DNA of 6,404 nucleotides from an uncultured bacterium (GCA_938045655.1 CALIMO010000071.1:1-6404); one strand, 5' to 3'; numbered from the stretch's first letter, positions 1-6,404 are shown. Notes: generated by a model not told the origin, from the letters alone. Translations and numbers: made by a program.

Positions 1-322
<322 letters not shown>

Positions 323-516
323 ATGTCCATATTCACTAAAATAATCTTGTATTATTGGCGTGAATATGGTAGACTTAACTAGTGTTTGGTGATTATCAAA
401 GATAATCGCTAGTCAATCTAAAATCTTGGCATTACCAAAATGATACCAAGGACATCGAAACGAGGTTTTGGCTCACCGCTTAGGAATTTGTGGCGAGTTG
501 AAGCACAAAACCTTTT
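323..516 (+). other. 23S-5S rRNA spacer with four tandem hairpins, no tRNA
   Basis: This transcribed spacer is about 195 nt and I see no tRNA or ORF of note in it. It folds into consecutive stems. Stem 1 pairs 327-336 with 360-369 (10 perfect base pairs), capped by 340-345 with 351-356. Stem 2 pairs 378-383 with 408-413 and 391-397 with 401-407 around an AAA loop. Stem 3 pairs 425-429 with 446-450, continued by 431-434 with 441-444. Stem 4 pairs 463-470 with 506-513 (8 perfect pairs), continued by 472-479 with 490-497 with one mismatch. By analogy with other rRNA operons, such stems are probable precursor-processing sites for RNase III-like or other endonucleases. That role is inferred. Confidence 0.7.
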
Positions 517-624
517 TTCGGTGCCCATGGCGCTGGGGAAACACCTGTTCTCATTCCGAACACAGAAGTTAAGCCCAGTAGCGGCGAGCATACTACGAAA
601 GTGGGAAAATAGCACGGTGCCGAA
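517..624 (+). rRNA. 5S ribosomal RNA (short form)
   Basis: The conserved 5S core CATTCCGAACACAGAAGTTAAGC, seen at about 552-574 as TCATTCCGAACACAG followed by AAGTTAAGCC, identifies the gene. The ends are set by helix I: TTCGGTGCC at 517-525 pairs with GGTGCCGAA at 616-624 (9 pairs, two of them G-U). The GTAGCGGCGAG segment corresponds to the usual GTAGCGCCGAT. The helix IV region is reduced to a four-pair stem (593-596 with 601-604) closed by a GAAA tetraloop at 597-600. The total of about 108 nt is therefore below the usual 115-120 nt. It lies in the same transcription unit as the 23S and is followed 4 nt later by the operon terminator. The short length is visible; exact mature ends are not. 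Confidence 0.95.
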
Positions 625-628
625 TTAT

Positions 629-659
629 AAAAAACTCCTCCTAGTCGGTGGAGTTTTTT
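629..659 (+). terminator. Intrinsic terminator of the rRNA operon
   Basis: ACTCC at 634-638 pairs with GGAGT at 650-654. The stem continues inward after one T-T mismatch with CC at 640-641 and GG at 647-648, leaving the loop TAGTC. It is followed by T654-T659, which also pairs with the A run at 629-634. It starts 4 nt after the 5S end, so it closes the 23S-5S transcript before the dnaE promoter. Confidence 0.93.
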
Positions 660-673
660 CGTATTAAGATTTG

Positions 674-703
674 TTGAAAAAATAATTGAGAGTATGATAT
701 AAT
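674..703 (+). promoter_or_regulatory. dnaE promoter, extended -10, directly on the start codon
   Basis: The -35 box is TTGAAA at 674-679 (5 of 6 to sigma-70 consensus), the spacer is 18 bp, and the -10 box is a perfect TATAAT at 698-703 preceded by TGA (695-697), making an extended -10. Only 8 bp separate the -10 box from the ATG at 712, so transcription should begin at about 709-712 and the mRNA would have essentially no leader. No Shine-Dalgarno sequence can precede the start in such an mRNA. Promoter sequence is seen; the transcription start is inferred. Confidence 0.85.
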
Positions 704-711
704 ATAAATAT

Positions 712-3700
712 ATGGAATTGGAGGAGAAAATAAAAACAACAAAAACTTTCGAAGAACTTGTTCCGAGTGATTTTGTGCATTTACACACACATACCTATCA
801 CTCGCTGCTTGATGGCTTAACTAAAATTGACGATTTGGTTGATAATGTTAAAGCCAGTGGAATGGAGGCCGTAGCTATAACTGACCACGGAACAATGTCT
901 GGTGCTATCGAATTCTTTAAAGAGGCAACTTCAAAAGGGGTTAAGCCTATTTTAGGAATTGAGGCTTATGTTGCAGCACGAACTAGGTTTGATAGAGATC
1001 CAGCACATGACAAGCCGCGTTATCACTTAGTCTTGTTGGCAAAAAACCAAATTGGTTGGCAGAATCTATGTTCTCTTACAACGAAAGCCTGGGTTGAAGG
1101 CCAATACTATAAGCCGAGGATTGATCATGATATTATGGCTGAGCACTCAGAAGGTGTCGTTTGCTTGAGTGGCTGTGCTGGTTCTGAAATTTCGGAATCC
1201 ATTCGGGCTGGAGATTTCGAAAAAGCAAAAGGACTTGCTAACTGGTACAAATCGGTTTACGGTGAAGATTTTTATCTTGAATTACAAGACCATGGTCACC
1301 CAGAATGCCCTAATCACTGGGAGGTTCAAAAAGAAATCAATGATGGTCTATTTAGGCTTCATGAAGAACTTGATATTCCAATGGTTGTAACTTGCGATTC
1401 GCACTATTTAACCCATGAGAATCAAGATGCGCATGAAATCCTTCTTTGTGTCGGAACGGGTTCATACTTAAATGACGAAAAGCGAATGAGCCTAAAAGAA
1501 TTTGACCTTTTTGTTACTGACCCGAGAGATATTATAAAGCGATGGGGAAAAGTTGACCCTGAAATTATTTTGAATACCAAAAGAATTGCAGAAAAAGTTA
1601 ATTTTGAGTTTGAATTTGGTAAGATTTTAATTCCAAAATTTCCACTTCCAGAAGGTGAAGAAAGTGAAAAAGGCTTTTTAGACAAGTTAGTTTTTCAAGG
1701 TTTAGGTGAAAGATATGCTGGAATTCCTGTTGATGAAGTAAAGAAGATGACGATTCCTGAAATTCGCGAGAAACTTTCGAAAGAAGTTATTGAGCGAGTT
1801 GATATGGAACTTGGTGTTCTTGATGGAATGGGTTATAATGGTTATTTCTTGATTGTGCAAGATTTTATTAACTGGGGAAAATCTCAAGGAATTGTTTTTG
1901 GGCCAGGGCGGGGTTCGGCTGCTGGTTCGATTATTGCTTATGCCCTACATATTACTGATCTTGATCCACTTGAATATGACTTACTTTTTGAAAGGTTTTT
2001 AAATCCTGATCGAATTTCGATGCCAGATATCGATGTCGATATTCAAGATACGCGCCGAAATGAGGTTATTCAATATTGTACCGATAAGTATGGCATTGAT
2101 CGTGTGGCAAATATTGCGACTTTTGGTAAAATGATGGCAAAAAACGCCGTGCGAGATGTGGCGCGAGTTTTGGAAGTTCCGTATTCTGAAGCTGACCGTA
2201 TGGCTAAATTAGTTCCAGATCCGAACCAAGGTAGACACATACCACTTCGAGTTTCGCTCGAAAATGACCAAGATTTAAAGCATGAATACGAAACTAACCC
2301 GACTGCTAAAACTGTTTATGATTTTGCAATGCAGCTTGAAGGTACTATCCGAAACCACGGTGTTCATGCTTGTGGTGTTGTGATCGCGCCAGACGATTTA
2401 GTGAAATATTTACCTCTTGAAATGGCGCAAAAAGGTGTTGTGGCAACTCAAGTTCCGATGGGTCAGGTTGAAGATTTAGGTCTTTTAAAAATGGACTTTT
2501 TGGGCCTTAAAAACCTTTCAATTATTTCGACTGCGCAAAAAATTGTCAAAAAAACATATGGTGTCGATCTTGACCTTTCGAAACTTGGTCTTGATGATAA
2601 AAAGGCTTATGAATTATTAGCTCGTGGTGATTCAACTGGTGTTTTTCAGCTTGAATCCGCTGGAATGAAGCGATATCTGCGGGAGCTAAAACCTTCAAAG
2701 TTTGAAGATATTATTGCCATGGTTGCACTTTATCGACCTGGGCCAATGAGTGAAATTCCAAAATTTATTGCTCGAAAGCACGGTGAAGAGCCAGTTACTT
2801 ACTATGAAGATCATATGGAAAATGCTCTTAAAAATACTTATGGAATTTTGGTTTATCAGGAGCAGTTTATGCAGATTTCGAAGGAAGTTTGTGGATTTAC
2901 TGGTGGTCAGGCGGATACACTTCGAAAAGCCGTGGGTAAAAAGAAAATCGACTTGATGAAGAAGATGAAGGGCGAGTTTATTGAGGGAGCGGTAAAACAT
3001 TCTAACGCCGACCGAGGAAAGGTTGAAGCTTTCTGGGAACATTTGGAAGAATTTGCGAATTATTGTTTTAATAAGTCGCATGCGGCGTGTTATGCTTTAA
3101 TTGCTTATTGGACGGCCTATATTAAGGCGCATTACCCAGATGCTTTTATGGCGGCGCTAATGACGGCTGACTCTGATGATACCGACCGTTTGGCGATTGA
3201 GATTGCTGAATGCCGTTCTATGGGAATTGAGGTTCTTGGTCCAGATGTAAATGAATCATTCAAGGATTTTGCAATTGTACCACACGAGAATAAAATTCGC
3301 TTTGGTCTTTTAGCAGTGAAGGCTGTTGGTAGTGGTGCAGTTGATGCAGTTTTGAATGCTCGAAAAGCTGGTGGAAAATTTACTTCAATTTTAGATTTTG
3401 CAAAACGTGTTAACGCCCGCCAATTTAATAAAAAGGCCTGGGATTCATTAATTATGACTGGTGCTTTTGACCAATTTGGAACTCGCTCGGACTTACTTTT
3501 TAATCTTGAAAGAATTCAGGAATATGGTTCAAAATCTCAAAAAGAGGCACTTTCAGGCCAGACTGATTTATTCGGCTTTGCGGGTGCTGAAGATATGCGA
3601 GTTGAATCATCAATTGAATTAATTAACGCGCCAAAACAACACACCGACAAGGAGCGTCTAACTTGGGAACGTGAGCTTTTGGGGCTTTACGTCTCAGCGC

Positions 3701-4476
3701 ATCCACTCGATAGATATATTAAATATTTCGAAGAACAAACTCAGCCACTTTCACAGGTTCAACCGAATACTGACGGTCAAAAAGCGACTATTGGTGGAAT
3801 TGTGATTGATATTCGAACGATTATAACGAAATCTGGAACAAAAATGGCGTTTGTGAAGATGGAAGACAAAACTTCTGAAGGAGAGGTGATTATCTTCCCG
3901 AATCTTTATTCTGAAATTAGCGAAAAGCTTAAAATTGATACGGTTTTAAAAATTGAAGGAAAAATTTCTGCCCGCGACAGGGAAGGTAATTTGAAATCTG
4001 ATGCTCAGATCATAGCAGAAACAGTTTCGATAATAACAGACGAGGAATTGGAAAATTATGAATCAACTGGCCGTAGAGCAGATGGCTTAAAGGCGAGAAA
4101 AGTTCCTCAAACGAAAACAGTTTCACAAAAAGTTTCAAACACACAGAAAAAAGCATTTACTCCTAAAAATAATAGTGTGGTTTCGAATAAATCTTCAGAA
4201 AAGTCGACATCAAATCCGTCAAAATCAGCAGAAAACTATCAAGCCGAAAAAATACAAAGAGTCTTCGTGCATATTAAAAATCCAAGTGATCATGAATCAT
4301 TACTTTCAGTAAAGAAGATCTGTGGAAAATTCCCGGGTATGAGCGAGATAATTTTAGTTCTCGGAGAGGTTGAGAAATCCGCAATTCGAATGCCATTTAA
4401 AGTTGACTCAAACTCAGATTTACCGAAAGAGTTAGTGAGATTACTAGGCGAAGATTGCGTTGTTCTTAAGGATTAA
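712..4476 (+). CDS. dnaE: DNA polymerase III alpha subunit (replicative polymerase)
   Basis: This is the C-family polymerase that copies the chromosome in the replisome. The order along 1254 residues is as follows. The PHP domain (about 20-300) has a full metal-ligand set: H25, H27, D34, H59, E84, H105, C155, D229, H231. The palm has GPGRGS at 397-402 and catalytic aspartates D439 and D441 in PDIDVD, with the third, D595, in KMDFLGL. The fingers contain YQEQ at 715-718 and FNKSH at 786-790. A helix-hairpin-helix region lies near 864-880, and a beta-clamp binding motif QTDLF at 950-954. An OB fold spans about 1024-1108. A Ser/Lys/Asn-rich linker covers about 1117-1180, followed by a small alpha/beta C-terminal domain at 1184-1254. 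All catalytic residues are present, so the gene appears intact. The ATG at 712 is chosen because the PHP motif starts by residue 21 and the next Met is residue 51, inside the domain. The length slightly exceeds the usual 1150-1200 because of the N-terminal extension and linker. It has its own promoter and terminator and is monocistronic. Confidence 0.98.
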   Translation: MELEEKIKTTKTFEELVPSDFVHLHTHTYHSLLDGLTKIDDLVDNVKASGMEAVAITDHGTMSGAIEFFKEATSKGVKPILGIEAYVAARTRFDRDPAHDKPRYHLVLLAKNQIGWQNLCSLTTKAWVEGQYYKPRIDHDIMAEHSEGVVCLSGCAGSEISESIRAGDFEKAKGLANWYKSVYGEDFYLELQDHGHPECPNHWEVQKEINDGLFRLHEELDIPMVVTCDSHYLTHENQDAHEILLCVGTGSYLNDEKRMSLKEFDLFVTDPRDIIKRWGKVDPEIILNTKRIAEKVNFEFEFGKILIPKFPLPEGEESEKGFLDKLVFQGLGERYAGIPVDEVKKMTIPEIREKLSKEVIERVDMELGVLDGMGYNGYFLIVQDFINWGKSQGIVFGPGRGSAAGSIIAYALHITDLDPLEYDLLFERFLNPDRISMPDIDVDIQDTRRNEVIQYCTDKYGIDRVANIATFGKMMAKNAVRDVARVLEVPYSEADRMAKLVPDPNQGRHIPLRVSLENDQDLKHEYETNPTAKTVYDFAMQLEGTIRNHGVHACGVVIAPDDLVKYLPLEMAQKGVVATQVPMGQVEDLGLLKMDFLGLKNLSIISTAQKIVKKTYGVDLDLSKLGLDDKKAYELLARGDSTGVFQLESAGMKRYLRELKPSKFEDIIAMVALYRPGPMSEIPKFIARKHGEEPVTYYEDHMENALKNTYGILVYQEQFMQISKEVCGFTGGQADTLRKAVGKKKIDLMKKMKGEFIEGAVKHSNADRGKVEAFWEHLEEFANYCFNKSHAACYALIAYWTAYIKAHYPDAFMAALMTADSDDTDRLAIEIAECRSMGIEVLGPDVNESFKDFAIVPHENKIRFGLLAVKAVGSGAVDAVLNARKAGGKFTSILDFAKRVNARQFNKKAWDSLIMTGAFDQFGTRSDLLFNLERIQEYGSKSQKEALSGQTDLFGFAGAEDMRVESSIELINAPKQHTDKERLTWERELLGLYVSAHPLDRYIKYFEEQTQPLSQVQPNTDGQKATIGGIVIDIRTIITKSGTKMAFVKMEDKTSEGEVIIFPNLYSEISEKLKIDTVLKIEGKISARDREGNLKSDAQIIAETVSIITDEELENYESTGRRADGLKARKVPQTKTVSQKVSNTQKKAFTPKNNSVVSNKSSEKSTSNPSKSAENYQAEKIQRVFVHIKNPSDHESLLSVKKICGKFPGMSEIILVLGEVEKSAIRMPFKVDSNSDLPKELVRLLGEDCVVLKD

Positions 4477-4485
4477 AAGTAAAAT

Positions 4486-4515
4486 AAAATCTCCAGTTAA
4501 ATTCTGGAGATTTTT
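4486..4515. terminator. Bidirectional intrinsic terminator between convergent dnaE and eno
   Basis: AAAATCTCCAG at 4486-4496 pairs perfectly with CTGGAGATTTT at 4504-4514 around the loop TTAAATT. The plus strand continues as T with a TTAATT tail, and the minus strand continues into ATTTTACTTTT. The hairpin therefore carries a U-rich tail in either direction. It lies 9 nt beyond the dnaE stop and 15 nt beyond the eno stop, so one element most likely ends both transcripts. Confidence 0.9.
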
Positions 4516-4530
4516 AATTGTTCTAAATTA

Positions 4531-5808
4531 TTATTTTTCGAAAGGTTTCGCAAGTTCAAGCTCTGGGTGAGCTTCTGCAATTCGCATTAATTCATTATAT
4601 TTTGCAACTCGGTCAGTTCGTGAAAGTGAACCAGTTTTGATCTGCCCACAGCCCAATCCTACGGCTAAATGCGCAATCGTCACATCTTCAGTTTCACCTG
4701 AGCGGTGGCTCATAACAGTATTGTAGCCGTTATTTTGTGCTAATTTTACAGCTTCGATTGTTTCCGTCAAAGATCCGATTTGATTTGGCTTAATAAGAAT
4801 TGCGTTCGCAACACCTAAATCAATTGATTTTTGGAGAAGTTTCGAATTTGTAACCATTAGATCGTCACCAACAAGCTGAATTTTTGAACCAAGTTTTTCG
4901 GTAAGAAGCTTCCAACCATCCCAGTCATTTTCAGCCAAGCCATCTTCGATTGAAACAAAAGGATATTTTGAAGTTAGATTTTCGTAAAATTCGATCATTT
5001 CTTCGCTTGAAAGAACTGCATTGTTAGCTTTTAGGTCATATTTTTCTTCTCTATAGAATTCACTTGAGGCTGGGTCTGAGGCAAAGGCGATATCTTTACC
5101 AAGTTCATATCCAGCGTCTTTAATAGCTTCTGAAATCAATTCGAGTGGCTCTTCGTTACCATTTTGAACTTTTGGAGCATAACCACCTTCGTCGCCAACA
5201 GTTGTTGGGTAATTTTTAGTTTTCAAAACTTTTGCTAAAGCGTGGAAAGTTTCTGCACCCATTTGAACTGCTTCGAAAATAGTTTTTGCACCAACTGGCA
5301 TGATCATGTATTCTTGAATATCAGTTGCCCAGCCGGCATGTGCGCCACCATTCATTACATTCATCATAGGAAGCGGAAGATTTGGTGTTGAATTTGTTTT
5401 TTCGGCGATATATTGCCAAAGTTCTACACCTTTTGCATTTGCAACAGCTTTTGCAGTAGCAAGTGAAACCGCTAAAATTGCATTTGCTCCGAGGGAAGAT
5501 TTATTTTCTGTGCCATCAAGTTCAATCATGATGTTATCGATTGCCTCTTGATCTTCGGCGTTCTTGCCGATTAGGGCTTCACGAATTTGATTGTTTACAG
5601 CTGAGACAGCTTTTGTTACAGCTTTTCCGCCAAAAGCCGAACCGCCATCTCGAAGTTCAAGAGCTTCGCCCGAACCTGTTGACGCTCCACTTGGAACCGC
5701 TGCTCGGCCAAAAGCTCCGTTTTCTAAAATTACATCCGCCTCAACTGTTGGGTTGCCACGGGAGTCTAAAATTTGTCGTCCTTTAATGTCTTTAATTGTG
5801 TATTTCAT
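4531..5808 (-). CDS. eno: Enolase (phosphopyruvate hydratase)
   Basis: Enolase converts 2-phosphoglycerate to phosphoenolpyruvate in the cytoplasm, the penultimate step of glycolysis. The 425-residue length is normal for bacteria. The N-terminal domain has SRGNPTVEA (16-24) and the mobile substrate loop SGASTG (40-45) with GEALELRDG. The barrel keeps the active-site set: H157, E166, E207 in GDEGGYAP, metal ligands D245, E288 and D315, catalytic base K340 in KPNQIG, H368 and S370 in SHRSGE, and K391 in QIKTGS. Nothing essential is missing. The segment after NGGAHA is Gly-Trp (159-160), where most bacterial enolases have Asp-Asn. The start is fixed by homology, because the first strand begins within a few residues of the ATG at 5808. 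The gene is convergent to dnaE and divergent from the PEGA gene, so it forms its own transcription unit. Confidence 0.98.
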   Translation of the reverse strand: MKYTIKDIKGRQILDSRGNPTVEADVILENGAFGRAAVPSGASTGSGEALELRDGGSAFGGKAVTKAVSAVNNQIREALIGKNAEDQEAIDNIMIELDGTENKSSLGANAILAVSLATAKAVANAKGVELWQYIAEKTNSTPNLPLPMMNVMNGGAHAGWATDIQEYMIMPVGAKTIFEAVQMGAETFHALAKVLKTKNYPTTVGDEGGYAPKVQNGNEEPLELISEAIKDAGYELGKDIAFASDPASSEFYREEKYDLKANNAVLSSEEMIEFYENLTSKYPFVSIEDGLAENDWDGWKLLTEKLGSKIQLVGDDLMVTNSKLLQKSIDLGVANAILIKPNQIGSLTETIEAVKLAQNNGYNTVMSHRSGETEDVTIAHLAVGLGCGQIKTGSLSRTDRVAKYNELMRIAEAHPELELAKPFEK

Positions 5809-5814
5809 ATTTCC

Positions 5815-5843
5815 ATTTTAGCACCAAAAAAAGCCTTTCGCAA
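5815..5843 (-). promoter_or_regulatory. eno promoter, extended -10, directly on the start codon
   Basis: Read on the minus strand, the -35 box is TTGCGA (5843-5838, 4 of 6), the spacer is exactly 17 bp, and the -10 box is TAAAAT (5820-5815) preceded by TGC (5823-5821). Only GGAAAT (6 nt) lies between the -10 box and the ATG at 5808, so the start of transcription should fall at or next to the A of the ATG. The mRNA is predicted to be leaderless. Confidence 0.78.
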
Positions 5844-5866
5844 GAGTTTTATCTCGAAAATATTAT

Positions 5867-5896
5867 TTGCTAAAAATGATCAAACTATGGTATAAT
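5867..5896 (+). promoter_or_regulatory. Promoter of the PEGA-domain gene, extended -10
   Basis: The -10 box is a perfect TATAAT at 5891-5896 with TGG at 5888-5890 (extended -10). The best -35 is TTGCTA at 5867-5872 (4 of 6) with an 18-bp spacer. Nine bases separate the -10 box from the ATG at 5906, predicting a leader of 0 to 3 nt. It is back to back with the eno promoter inside a 97-bp intergenic region; the two -35 boxes are 23 bp apart. Confidence 0.78.
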
Positions 5897-5905
5897 TATT
5901 TTAAT

Positions 5906-6404
5906 ATGAAGATTTCTCGAAGGAAGGAAAATGCACTCGTCTTCTTCAAAAACCTTGCGATGACGGCAACTGTTTTTGGTATTGTTTTAATTTTGGTTTT
6001 CTTAACGCAAGGCTGGCGGCTTGATGAAAAATTTGAAGTTCAACAAACTGGTTTAGTTCAATTTAATTCTTCAGTCTTGAATTCGATTGCCGAAATTGAC
6101 AAAAAAAAATTGCCAGAAGGAACACCTACAAAAATACTCGCAAAACCAGGAAATCACGAATTTTCAATCTGGAAAGAAGGCTATAAAACTTGGTGGCGGC
6201 GTGCTGAAGTTAAAGTTAGTGAAATCTTGTGGCTAAATTATGCAAGATTGATTCCAAAACCACTTAATGAAAAGAGTTTTCTAAATATTTTCAATTTAAA
6301 ATCTGCTCAAGTTTCACCAGATAAAAAAAAGATCTTTGCAATTTCTGAAGACAATAATGGCGAAGCAGCTTTTTGGTTAATTGATATTTCTTTAAGTGAG
6401 CCAA
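5906..6404 (+). CDS. Membrane-anchored PEGA-domain protein, 3' end outside window
   Basis: The reading frame is open from the ATG at 5906 to the window edge (166 codons plus one base), with no stop. Residues 1-16 are basic (MKISRRK...), and residues about 17-35 form one hydrophobic helix (ATVFGIVLILVFLTQG), so the rest should lie outside the membrane. Residues about 43-117 resemble a PEGA repeat: the VQQTGLVQF strand, LPEGTPTKI, KPGNHEFSI, and WKEGYKTWW, then a strand ending in RLIPKPL. From about 132, SAQVSPDKKKIFAIS and FWLIDIS look like the first blade of a PD40/WD40-type beta-propeller, which often follows PEGA in these proteins. The propeller call is weaker because only one blade is visible. 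Its function is unknown; envelope-associated sensing, binding or scaffolding is a guess. It is transcribed divergently from eno. Confidence 0.87.
   Translation, partial: MKISRRKENALVFFKNLAMTATVFGIVLILVFLTQGWRLDEKFEVQQTGLVQFNSSVLNSIAEIDKKKLPEGTPTKILAKPGNHEFSIWKEGYKTWWRRAEVKVSEILWLNYARLIPKPLNEKSFLNIFNLKSAQVSPDKKKIFAISEDNNGEAAFWLIDISLSEP

Noticed and set aside
323..516. A tRNA gene in the 23S-5S spacer
   Set aside because: No TTCGANNC T-loop with matching acceptor and anticodon arms was found; the stems present do not form a cloverleaf.
703..708. TATAAA at 703-708 as an alternative -10 for dnaE
   Set aside because: It lies 3 bp before the ATG, so transcription would start inside the coding region, losing the start codon.
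480..788. Minus-strand 102-codon open frame across the 5S region and the dnaE start
   Set aside because: It runs antisense through the 5S gene, the rRNA terminator and the dnaE promoter, and has no recognisable motif. The overlapping frames at 418-615 and 440-667 fail for the same reason.
2695..3081. Minus-strand 128-codon open frame inside dnaE
   Set aside because: It is antisense to conserved finger-domain sequence of the polymerase and its composition is that of a complement frame. No promoter or domain supports it. The same applies to smaller frames at 1169-1390, 1422-1685, 1702-1887 and 2750-2956.
712..4476. Intein or frameshift in dnaE explaining its length of 1254 residues
   Set aside because: All motifs are contiguous, there is no intein splice-site signature, and the excess length is accounted for by the N-terminal extension and the linker.
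5541..5821. Plus-strand open frames antisense to the start of eno (5541-5786 and 5591-5821)
   Set aside because: They mirror the conserved N-terminal coding sequence of enolase and have no independent support.

Overview
This 6404-bp window looks like a chromosomal stretch from a low-GC, reduced-genome bacterium of the Candidate Phyla Radiation, most likely a Candidatus Saccharibacteria (TM7) relative. The assignment is an inference. It rests on a short N-terminal membrane-anchor PEGA protein of a type I associate with that group, a single-subunit DnaE with a full PHP domain, a short 5S rRNA, and promoters placed directly on start codons. TAA ends both complete genes and there is no sign of TGA recoding. 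The 16S rRNA is outside the window, so taxonomy cannot be settled here.

Layout. 1-322: the 3' end of a 23S rRNA gene, with peptidyl-transferase and sarcin-ricin loop sequences. 323-516: a spacer without a tRNA but folded into four consecutive hairpins. 517-624: a short 5S rRNA. 629-659: a strong intrinsic terminator closing the rRNA operon. 674-703: a promoter driving dnaE (712-4476), the replicative DNA polymerase III alpha subunit. 4486-4515: a terminator that can serve both strands, between convergent dnaE and eno. 4531-5808 (minus): enolase. 5809-5905: a 97-bp divergent promoter region. 5906 to the window end: the start of a membrane-anchored PEGA-domain protein, cut by the window edge.

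The genes are core housekeeping functions (ribosome, replication, glycolysis) plus one envelope protein, each in its own transcription unit rather than one operon. The most interesting shared pattern is that all three protein genes have an extended -10 element (TGnTAWAAT) whose last base lies only 6 to 9 bp before the ATG, with no Shine-Dalgarno site upstream. This predicts leaderless mRNAs for all three. I found no mobile element, CRISPR array, or dedicated novel multi-gene system here. The items worth following up are the leaderless architecture, the structured 23S-5S spacer, the trimmed 5S, the preference for CGA arginine codons, and the PEGA protein.
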